From assembly GCA_034926675.1 (NCBI GenBank), contig JAYFQW010000076.1, positions 1-57,552 on the forward strand: a stretch of 57,552 bases of DNA, written 5' to 3'. Below are positions 52,101-57,552 of this stretch, piece after piece. A program made the translations under genes and the position numbers. The stretch's first letter is position 1; each line of letters opens with the position of its first letter. The stretch comes from Clostridia bacterium. Lineage in GTDB: Bacteria > Bacillota > DTU025. Under the pieces are notes generated by a model. The model made no database searches. It saw only the letters and a list, made by a program, of their open reading frames with translations, and was not told the origin of the DNA.

Positions 52101-52796
52101 GTTCTCATTGAAGCCCACGGTGACGAAGGTCATGGCGAAGATGTGCACGTCGGGCATTTCGGGCAGGCTCACTTGCACGAGTTCCCTGTTCGAGTCCACG
52201 TGGAAACTGACCCTGAACAAGCACGGGGCTGGGGAGTTGTCTTTGTCGTTGATCCCATCATGCCTGTGGTCCATCCTGATCACAGCAGCCTCGCCCTGCT
52301 GCGATTCGCGGCACCAGTCGGTGATCCCCACCTTAACTGCCTCTGTGGACCCATCCGAGTACCCGAGAACGATCTCAGGCATGAAGCTGCCATTAGACGC
52401 AGCCGCCAGCAGGCAGCATGCCTTATACGTCCCAGTTGGCACTCGAATCTCCTGGCCCATGGCCGACACCATGTTGAGAGCATCGCTAGCCTTATCCGGG
52501 AACCTGAAAACCACGTTCCCGTAGGTCACAGTCGACCCTGAAGCCGGCAGAAGCTCGGCGGCGAATGTGCCCTTCCACCCGTCGAAATCGCCGTTGGATC
52601 TTTCGCGGTTCGAGGAGATCCCATCGCCGTTGAAGCAGGCAGCCAAATCCACCATCACCTGGGATTGCGCCTCGGCAGCAGCGAAGGCAGGCGCTCCGCC
52701 GATAGCGATCGCCAAACCCATCACCAGCATCCCAATGACGATAGCCGTCGTGACAGTTACAGATGCCTGTGAAGCTGACACCTTATTGGCTTTCAA
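49167..52796 (-). CDS. Large secreted multidomain glycoside hydrolase (two CBM-like repeats, DUF5060, GH5-like barrel)
   Basis: The 1209-residue product has a signal peptide (VTTAIVIGMLVMGLAIAIGG, then APAFAAAEA). An N-terminal beta-sandwich follows (CFNGDGISSNRERSNGDFDG). Two related jelly-roll modules come next, at about residues 250-430 and 445-620 (TGSAWTWQESAPV and TGSSWSWNETPAV). A DUF5060-like domain precedes a GH-A barrel with acid/base Glu in FSWEWWNEVDL and nucleophile in PVLFAEFGVPSKE. A Ser/Thr/Gln-rich linker leads to a short last domain. TTG at 52796 is set by GGAGGTG; ATG/GTG further up run into the lacI end. It degrades an extracellular plant-type glycan. Confidence 0.85.
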   Translation of the reverse strand: MKANKVSASQASVTVTTAIVIGMLVMGLAIAIGGAPAFAAAEAQSQVMVDLAACFNGDGISSNRERSNGDFDGWKGTFAAELLPASGSTVTYGNVVFRFPDKASDALNMVSAMGQEIRVPTGTYKACCLLAAASNGSFMPEIVLGYSDGSTEAVKVGITDWCRESQQGEAAVIRMDHRHDGINDKDNSPAPCLFRVSFHVDSNRELVQVSLPEMPDVHIFAMTFVTVGFNENTDVPAGPMVDGSTLLDGFEGAAAWVAAEASWEGNATERVAVATENFTEGGHSLEIAWGAREGRGIAYVNRDINLSGAGELRIDLFNPGEKPVGVSIALCTGSAWTWQESAPVPAAPGWNTAVSFDLTAPKFKSAASGWQNTATLVDAGEIKRLVIMVFPADSNGGSVFVDRARTLPLPEAGPGPEESGAGKRGPMEEALLYSESFEKSLKWKAVGASWGDGDQSKEARISAENASEGSHSLEAVFALPKQGAATFITEDLSSWSNWSEVTTLKVDIFNPTGAPMQLSMAACTGSSWSWNETPAVAIAPGWNRDITFDITAKTWKNSASGWRNEVDLPDATDVHRLVFKFFMSGAVSGSLFIDNVRLSKLAPAKKADVKLEIKSVANNLDASLIVEACHKFEVTAKIDANFDNPYDPRQIEVIGVFTSPSGTVIEAPGFYYQDFERKVSAGREFLTKAGQPVWKVRFTPTEVGIWQCAVRAKDRTGQVESDVMPFMANDTWDPGFVRVSCANPRMFEFDNGSPAFLIGQNVAWYDARGTAAYDKWFREMSGNGANYARIWLASWGFAPEWQNTRLGNYDARQDRAYQLDHVFELAEEKGIYLMLCLISHGQFGTRVDSEWACNPYNAKNGGPLAQPVDFLTDPESIRLFEQKVRYIAARWGYSTHLFSWEWWNEVDLTDGLSNDALLKPWVKEMTAYMRSVDPYSHLISLSYAGAGASGGSVWDMPEISYCQVHDYSNTAWGAFFGGTVDKLSEYGKPVLFAEFGVPSKEPIDPSGIHLHDGLWAGLTSGSAGTGMLWWWDSYVEPNDLYPQYAGLARFVAGEPLNTEEFTQSRIEVLGTDQLEAHGITSPGRSLIRVSSKAYTYDGYNRLLQDALWEKVGQEQSGSQASTSEGSTTQATVGQLTGAEKGAGLAVEFPTVKGGILVLSGMAPGAYKVEFWNTLTGEIVGTDCVGSSSGEVRVVLVPIHGDIAIKLIKE

Positions 52797-52815
52797 TTCT
52801 GTCACCTCCAACCTT

Positions 52816-52831
52816 GATCCCTGCAGGGATC
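52816..52831. promoter_or_regulatory. Perfect 16-bp palindrome upstream of the secreted hydrolase
   Basis: GATCCCTGCAGGGATC is its own reverse complement and lies about 8 bp upstream of the GGAGGT ribosome site. It could be an operator or a leader hairpin that limits translation. It does not match the LacI-type operators further up. Confidence 0.45.
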
Positions 52832-52903
52832 TATCATGCCGGTGCACAGTCTGCCCTCCCCCACCCGCGCCTTGGCTCGGCCCCGGCGTGGGGCAACAGC
52901 AAC

Positions 52904-53929
52904 TCACCTCCCATCGTTACAGCCACAGCTTCTCCGCAGTACCAACGACGTGTCGAGAATCTCGGATCTCTTTTGCGGCTCTTCCCCGGAGATAAGCGAC
53001 AGCAACATCCTGGTAGCGTGTGTCCCAAGCTCATATACGGGTTGATGCACTGTGGAAATGGGCGGGTCGGTCTGCCCGGCGAGGCTGGCATCGTCGAAGC
53101 CCATCACGGCTACGTCCTCCGGCGCCCGAAGACCTGCGTCACGCAGCGCCATGATCGCGCCCATAGCCATCAGATCACTCGCCGCAAACACCGCCCTCAC
53201 TGCTCTGCCGTTCGCAAGGAGAGCCTGCATGGCGGTGTATCCACCTCTGTGGGTGTAGTCGCCCTGCGCGACAAGGCCCTCGCTGTAGTCGATAGATGCC
53301 TCCTTGAGCGCCCGACGGTATCCCTGCAGCCTATCTACTGAGTTCGCATATGCTGGAGGCCCGGCGATCATCCCGATTCTGTCGTACCCGTGACCGATGA
53401 GATGACGAGTGATTTCGTAGCCGCCCGCTGTGTTATCAATATCCACACTGAAGACATCGAGCCCCGCGCGCGGCCTGCCAACGAGCACAAACGGAAACCT
53501 TACCTTGCTGAGTTCGCTCACGTATGCGTCGTCAAGACGAGAGCAGATGAGCAGAAGACCGTCGGCCCTCTTTCCTTTGAACATCTTCGAGTAGGCTGAC
53601 TCTGTTTCGGCCTCGGTGGTGGCCGTGGAAAGGAGTATCACATGGCCGCTCGGGGCCAGGGTATCGCCGATGCCCCTCAGAAGCTCCGAGAAGTACGGAT
53701 CGGAGAAAATGTAACTCGCAGTGTGCGGTATCACGATCCCGATGGCATCGGTCCGTTGCGTCGCGAGAGCCTGGGCAAGCACATTCGGCTCGTAGCCCAG
53801 CTCGGCGATGACCTTCAGGACGTTATCTCGAGTGTCGACCCCCACCCTGTTGGTGCCGTTGAGAACGTATGATACGGTGGCCGGCGAGACCCCGGCCGCT
53901 GCCGCGACATCCTTGATGGTTACTGACAT
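52904..53929 (-). CDS. LacI-family transcription regulator
   Basis: The 341-residue regulator starts VTIKDVAAAAGVSPATVSYV followed by LNGTNRVGVDTRDNVLKVI, a classic LacI DNA-binding head and hinge (GYEPNVLAQALATQRTDAIG). The rest is the periplasmic-binding-protein-like inducer domain, ending with IPHTASYIF near its front and VMGFDDASLAGQTDPPISTV in the C-terminal half. It is first in the glycan-use cluster, 107 bp upstream of the secreted hydrolase, and divergent from an esterase gene. The C-terminal LRRSCGC is usual for the family. Confidence 0.95.
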   Translation of the reverse strand: MSVTIKDVAAAAGVSPATVSYVLNGTNRVGVDTRDNVLKVIAELGYEPNVLAQALATQRTDAIGIVIPHTASYIFSDPYFSELLRGIGDTLAPSGHVILLSTATTEAETESAYSKMFKGKRADGLLLICSRLDDAYVSELSKVRFPFVLVGRPRAGLDVFSVDIDNTAGGYEITRHLIGHGYDRIGMIAGPPAYANSVDRLQGYRRALKEASIDYSEGLVAQGDYTHRGGYTAMQALLANGRAVRAVFAASDLMAMGAIMALRDAGLRAPEDVAVMGFDDASLAGQTDPPISTVHQPVYELGTHATRMLLSLISGEEPQKRSEILDTSLVLRRSCGCNDGR

Positions 53930-53978
53930 ATCTTCAACACCTTCTTCAACTCTCAGACCAGGCCGATCTACGAAGGCT

Positions 53979-53996
53979 TGCTTAATCGATTCAGCA
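53979..53996. promoter_or_regulatory. LacI-type operator, site 1
   Basis: TGCTTAATCGATTCAGCA is a palindrome at 16 of 18 positions with the central CG step favoured by LacI-family proteins. It lies 50 bp upstream of the lacI start in the divergent region. Confidence 0.55.
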
Positions 53997-54115
53997 TCGC
54001 ACGCAGCACCCCGACTTCTCCAGAGCCATGAGACACGCGTTGCCTTCCCTCAAGCACTGTGGTCCATTGTTTTGATTCGCCTACCAACGGGAAACTCCTC
54101 TCTTCGCAGGCAGCA

Positions 54116-54131
54116 GCTTAATCGGATAAGC
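54116..54131. promoter_or_regulatory. LacI-type operator, site 2
   Basis: GCTTAATCGGATAAGC shares GCTTAATCG with site 1 and has 5-bp perfect arms (GCTTA/TAAGC) around a CG centre. It is 136 bp from site 1 and 139 bp upstream of the esterase start. Confidence 0.5.
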
Positions 54132-54269
54132 ATCCCAGGCCGAGACCGCCATCTGAATGTTTCCGTGCACACTACATCCGGGCAGCGGCAGGAGGGGTCG
54201 CTGCCCGGATGCCGAATATCCTTGCCAACATCGTCGACCCGATCCGCGATCAGAGGGAGGCTTGTATAT

Positions 54270-54929
54270 ATGACCCAGAGCGCGATGAGGCTCGAAAAAG
54301 AGATCGTTCGGAAGATCAGCCTCGACTGCCTTCTCTATGTTCCACAGAGCTACGACCGGGCAAAGGCCTGGCCTCTCGTGGTTTTCCTGCATGGCTCTGG
54401 GGAAAAGGGCAACGACCTCGATCTTGTGAAGGTGCACGGCATCCCGAGAGTCGCCGAGCATGACCCGGACCTGCCTTTCCTCGCGGTTTCACCGCAATGC
54501 CCGCATAACTCCTGCTGGGATGCGCTTCTGACCGAGCTGTATGAGCTTGTCTGCACCGTAAAGGGTGAGTACAGCGTAGATGCAAATCGGGTGTATCTCA
54601 CGGGCCTGAGCATGGGAGGCCACGGCACATGGCTGTTCGCCCTGGAGCACCCACGTGAGTTCGCCGCCATCGTGCCCATCTGCGGCTGGCTCGACAATCT
54701 GGAGGATGTGTGCAAACTCAAAGGCATTCCGACATGGGCCTTTCATGGCGCCATGGACCCAGTAGTTCCCTTGCGCGAGTCCGAGCGAGTAGTCGACGCA
54801 TTGAAAGGCTGCGGCGGCGATGTGAGATTCACTGTTCTCCCCAAGGCAGAACATGATTCCTGGACCGCAGCGTATGATGACCCTGCCCTTTACAGCTGGA
54901 TGCTCGCCCAGACTCGAGTGAGCCGCTGA
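54270..54929 (+). CDS. Alpha/beta hydrolase, esterase (phospholipase/carboxylesterase or CE1-like)
   Basis: The 219-residue protein has the oxyanion segment WPLVVFLHGSGEKGNDLDLV, the nucleophile elbow TGLSMGGHGTWLFA, the acid in FHGAMDPVVPLRESE and the His in LPKAEHDSWTAAYD. There is no signal peptide, so it acts inside the cell, perhaps removing acetyl or feruloyl groups from imported oligosaccharides. ATG at 54270 follows GGGAGG; the longer frame to 53808 runs through the operators and lacI. Confidence 0.88.
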   Translation: MTQSAMRLEKEIVRKISLDCLLYVPQSYDRAKAWPLVVFLHGSGEKGNDLDLVKVHGIPRVAEHDPDLPFLAVSPQCPHNSCWDALLTELYELVCTVKGEYSVDANRVYLTGLSMGGHGTWLFALEHPREFAAIVPICGWLDNLEDVCKLKGIPTWAFHGAMDPVVPLRESERVVDALKGCGGDVRFTVLPKAEHDSWTAAYDDPALYSWMLAQTRVSR

Positions 54930-55063
54930 ATTCCGGCGGCCTGGCAGGAATATGCGGCCCGATATGCAATTAGTAGGTTTACCGACACGGAGGGCAGTTT
55001 TTATCGCCCGCATTGAATGAGCTGGTGTCGTATTTCGCGACTACATAGGGGGTCATATCAAAA

Positions 55064-55711
55064 ATGGCCAACGTAGTTCTTGGGGTCTTCGGGGGAATTC
55101 TGGCGATCCAGCTCTTTGCGGCAGCGGCGGAAAGCACCAGAGCGCGGCAGATCACGAAGCCCCTTCTGATGCCGCTTCTCCTTCTGTTCTACTGGCTCCG
55201 GGCCGCCGAGCCCGCCGCTCTGGTCATGCTTGCGCTCGTCTTCAGCACCATGGGCGACGTCCTCCTGCTCCGGCCCAACAAGCAGGGTACGTTCATCGCC
55301 GGCCTGCTCTCCTTTCTAGCGGCCCATGTTCTGTACATCGTCGTATTCGCAAGCAACATCGCGCGCGCGGATGGGCTTCCGGTGTGGTTCTACATCATAA
55401 TCGTTCCCTACATGCTCTACTGCATAGGGCTCTTTCTGGCGCTCAGGCCGCATCTGGGCCCGATGAAGGCGCCTTTCGTCCTGTATTGCCTGATAATTTC
55501 GGCCATGAGCCTCATCAGTCTACTTCGCGTTCCCAGCTTCTCAGGTGCAGGTTTCTACCTGCCATTCATCGGATCGCTGCTCTTCATGGCCTCCGATTCC
55601 ATACTGGCAATCGACACCTTCAGGTCAAAGATCCCTTACGGCAACATGTACATCATGGCCACCTACGTTGCAGCCCAGGTCCTGATCATAACCGGCATGA
55701 TCATGTCGTAG
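55064..55711 (+). CDS. YhhN/TMEM86-family membrane protein (lysoplasmalogenase-like)
   Basis: The 215-residue protein has about seven to eight spans and the family motifs TKPLLMPLLLLFYW, FSTMGDVLLLRPNKQGTFIAG and LLFMASDSILAIDTF, the two Asp-rich segments proposed to be catalytic. It ends MYIMATYVAAQVLI. Some family members are lysoplasmalogenases, which fits a plasmalogen-making anaerobe. It stands alone; the ribosome site is AGGGGG. Confidence 0.88.
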   Translation: MANVVLGVFGGILAIQLFAAAAESTRARQITKPLLMPLLLLFYWLRAAEPAALVMLALVFSTMGDVLLLRPNKQGTFIAGLLSFLAAHVLYIVVFASNIARADGLPVWFYIIIVPYMLYCIGLFLALRPHLGPMKAPFVLYCLIISAMSLISLLRVPSFSGAGFYLPFIGSLLFMASDSILAIDTFRSKIPYGNMYIMATYVAAQVLIITGMIMS

Positions 55712-55770
55712 ACGTATCAGGGCGCCTGTGTAAGAGCGCAAATGGACCTAGCTATGCTCGCCCGACCTGC

Positions 55771-55805
55771 ACAAAGGGAGGCCGCCGATGCTCCGGCAGC
55801 CTCCC
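55771..55805 (-). terminator. Terminator after the TRAP remnant
   Basis: GGGAGGCCGCCG (55776-55787) and CGGCAGCCTCCC (55794-55805) form a 12-bp stem with one G-T pair and the loop ATGCTC, followed leftward by TTTGT. It is the near-twin of the hairpin at 29.71-29.74 kb and may also stop yhhN transcripts from the left. Confidence 0.75.
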
Positions 55806-55828
55806 ACAGATTCTCGTGTCGTCTGACC

Positions 55829-56272
55829 TCAGTGCATGAACAGTCTTGGCAGCAACAGCACAGTATCTGGCGCCATTAGGATGACCACTAGTGCGACAAT
55901 CATCACTGCGCACACCCACAGAATGTCGGGGAATGTGTCTTCAATGGATATGCCGAGTATCTTCGTGGATGTGAACAGGCTGACTGCCAGCGGAGGCGTT
56001 GCACCGCCTATTGCCAGGTTAAGCATGAGCGCGACGCCGAAGTGAACCAGATCAATGCCAAAGTGCTGGAGCACTGGCACAATGATCGGCGTCATTATCA
56101 GAACCACCGCAATCGTCTCCATGAAGGTTCCAAGCACCAACATCAAGAGGTTGATCAGAAGCAGGATCACGATGCGGTTCGTAGTTATCGAAAGGAGCGC
56201 GGAAGTCATGGCATCCGGTATGTGCTCAAAGGCCATAATCCAGCTGAACGTTGCGGCTGTTGCCACAATCGT
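55829..56272 (-). pseudogene. dctM: C-terminal third of TRAP large permease DctM
   Basis: About 145 residues match the end of DctM: ILLLINLLMLVLGTFMETIA, IMTPIIVPVLQHFGIDLVHF, LAIGGATPPLAVSLF and APDTVLLLPRLFMH. DctM normally has ~430 residues. The upstream part is replaced by dctP sequence in another frame near 56265-56272, so the ATG at 56281 is fortuitous. Confidence 0.85.
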
Positions 56273-56657
56273 ATGCTGCATACGCCTGCTCTCTGGAACT
56301 CCAGAGGAAGGGCAGCTCTTCTATGGCGGTCACAGGCGCCATGCCCTGGAACAGCGACACTCCATATAGCAGTGCGAAATCGAGAGCCCCCATCTTGATC
56401 TGGTCGATTTCGTCCTTCTCTCCTCCAAGGGCGCCGCCGCTGATGATGGATATCTGTATGCGGCCGTCTGTTTCTTTCTTTACAGCTTCGGCGAACTGTG
56501 TCAGAGCCAGGTGGCACGGGTGGCTGGACGCAAGAACGTGGGCAAGGTTCAGCTTCTCGACGCGAGGGGCGGCCTCGCCTAACCCAGAGCTAACAGCGAT
56601 CAGGATTATACATGCCATCATTGGTACGATTCTTCTTGTTAGTCCTGCGTTTTTCAC
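56262..56657 (-). pseudogene. dctP: N-terminal part of TRAP binding protein DctP
   Basis: The frame starts MKNAGLTRRIVPMMACIILI, a signal peptide, then LNLAHVLASSHPCHLALTQF, KKETDGRIQISIISGGALGG and KMGALDFALLYGVSLFQGMA, matching the first ~130 residues of DctP. After REQAYAAYD homology stops and the frame runs on into dctM DNA out of frame. The rest of dctP, the small permease dctQ and the front of dctM, about 2 kb, are gone. Confidence 0.85.
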
Positions 56658-56690
56658 TGCAATGGCCTCCTTGAAGTGTAGATGCCTGTA

Positions 56691-57413
56691 CTACTTGAAT
56701 TCGCCTGCGGCTTCAGCAGCGAGTTTCATAGCGCTTGCAAGGAACATCTTGTCTCCGCCCACGATCGCGACTGATGAACCCATTCCGGTCCACTTCTTAA
56801 GCTGGGCCTTTATGTCAGACGGCTGCAGCTCAAAAACCACGCCTGCCAGCGCTACACCGTTCTTGCTAGCAAGCCGGCACATAGACGCGAGCTTCTCCTC
56901 CACCAGGGGATGATGAACCTGTCCTCCAACTCCCAGTGACACGGAAAGGTCAAAGGGCCCCAGTATGACCATGTCGACACCGGGAACCGTTATGATCTTC
57001 TCGAAGTTCGCCACGCCTTCAGTGCCTTCTACGAGCAGACACACCATGTTGTTCTCGTTAGAGTCCTTGGCGTGCGCGGCCCAATCCCATGCGGTATGAC
57101 CCGCTGCACGAACGTACGGACATGCTCCGCGGTCTCCCTCAGGAGGGTATTTCGAGGCGCGAACTGCCATTTCAGCATCTTCCCTAGTTGACACGCCAGG
57201 AACAACGATGCCCCTCGCTCCCATGTCCAGCGATTTCATAATCAGCGTGGGGTTCTTCTCCGACACCCTGATGAATGGGACTATGCCCGTTGCGTCAGCA
57301 GCGCGGACGAGATTCTCAGCTATGTCGAGCCCGAAATAGCCATGCTCAGTATCCATGATGACGAAATCGAACCCCGCCTTGCCAGCCATCTCCACAGCTT
57401 CTGCACTGGCCAT
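56691..57413 (-). CDS. HpcH/HpaI-family class II aldolase, 5' end cut off
   Basis: The 240-residue frame is most of a pyruvate-type aldolase acting on 2-keto acids. Marks are FDFVIMDTEHGYFGLDIA, the Arg in PFIRVSEKNP, MGARGIVVPGVSTREDAE, the Glu in CLLVEGTEGVANF and the Asp in MVILGPFDLSVSLG. Family proteins start about 20 residues earlier; here the codon before ASAEAVEMAGKAG is an ATG next to the end of an insertion sequence, so the true start seems lost. It may still be made from that ATG, though without a ribosome site. Confidence 0.85.
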   Translation of the reverse strand: MASAEAVEMAGKAGFDFVIMDTEHGYFGLDIAENLVRAADATGIVPFIRVSEKNPTLIMKSLDMGARGIVVPGVSTREDAEMAVRASKYPPEGDRGACPYVRAAGHTAWDWAAHAKDSNENNMVCLLVEGTEGVANFEKIITVPGVDMVILGPFDLSVSLGVGGQVHHPLVEEKLASMCRLASKNGVALAGVVFELQPSDIKAQLKKWTGMGSSVAIVGGDKMFLASAMKLAAEAAGEFK

Positions 57414-57415
57414 CT

Positions 57416-57552
57416 ATAGTGGACCCGGGAATTTGGACACTGCAGCGAGGAGAAATAAGATAGACTGTGGCCATGAGGAAGAGCTATACACCATCGTTCA
57501 AGGCTGAAGTCGTAATTGCGCTTCTCAGGGAGGACAAGCCCCTATCCAGGAT
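57416..57552 (+). mobile_element. Left end of an IS3-family insertion sequence
   Basis: The aldolase reading ends at 57413 and is followed by TAGTGGACCCGGGAATTTGG and then ACACTGC, which resembles an IS3-family terminal repeat. An OrfA start follows at 57473. The element runs off the window. Confidence 0.75.
57473..57552 (+). CDS. IS3-family transposase OrfA, partial
   Basis: The first 26 codons read MRKSYTPSFKAEVVIALLRE followed by DKPLSR, the usual opening of IS3/IS911-type OrfA with its helix-turn-helix. The frame is cut by the end of the window. A GAGGAG site precedes it. Confidence 0.85.
   Translation, partial: MRKSYTPSFKAEVVIALLREDKPLSR

Overview
The window looks like a chromosomal segment of an anaerobic, sugar-fermenting member of the Bacillota (Clostridia or a neighbouring class). 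The grounds are strong purine-rich Shine-Dalgarno sites, frequent GTG and TTG starts, a type I-B CRISPR-Cas locus of clostridial layout, a mannose-class PTS with HPr Ser-46, and a selenocysteine enzyme of the glycine/betaine reductase family. The base composition is fairly GC-rich except for one stretch at about 29.8-35.6 kb. No rRNA or tRNA gene was seen, so the taxon cannot be fixed further.

Layout. (1) 0.15-10.8 kb: a CRISPR array of 20 repeats and 19 spacers, a leader, and a complete I-B operon read leftward in the order cas6-cas8b-cas7-cas5-cas3-cas4-cas1-cas2. (2) 11.3-16 kb: an accessory zone with two tandem 41-residue membrane peptides, an exported DUF3298-type protein, a methyltransferase remnant, an SPL-like radical SAM protein, a duplicated 282-bp element and short tandem repeats, and an HNH-like protein whose HNH residues are altered. 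(3) 16.3-28.3 kb: oligopeptidase F, then a long leftward cluster: DMT transporter, sugar ABC transporter, TIM-barrel isomerase, dehydrogenase, DhnA-type aldolase, RpiR regulator, a collapsed etfB/etfA remnant and a GlcD-like oxidase. (4) 28.3-29.8 kb: decayed DNA with 32-bp tandem repeats. (5) 29.8-35.5 kb: a low-GC module with an XRE-cupin regulator, a WrbA-like flavoprotein, a selenocysteine GrdB-family protein, a GrdE-family proprotein and an aldehyde dehydrogenase.

(6) 35.8-43.8 kb: a PTS operon that carries its own EI and HPr besides EIIA, EIIB, EIIC and EIID, a dehydrogenase and a class II aldolase. It is divergent from a SorC-family regulator, with a long-armed inverted repeat between them. 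(7) 44-54.9 kb: a polysaccharide-use locus made of a LacI regulator, a large secreted multidomain glycoside hydrolase, an ABC importer, a GH5-like cytoplasmic hydrolase and an esterase. (8) 55-57.5 kb: a YhhN protein, a collapsed TRAP transporter (dctP head joined to dctM tail), an HpcH-type aldolase whose 5' end is cut off, and the left end of an IS3-family element.

Two themes stand out. First, a compact substrate-specific 'protein B' selenoenzyme module occurs without the shared grdA/grdC/grdD genes. Its selenoprotein is hidden behind an in-frame UGA followed by a perfect small hairpin. Second, several multigene units have collapsed: etfB/etfA and dctP/dctM each keep the start of the first gene joined to the end of the last. 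All functions are inferred from reading the translated sequence; no database search was run.
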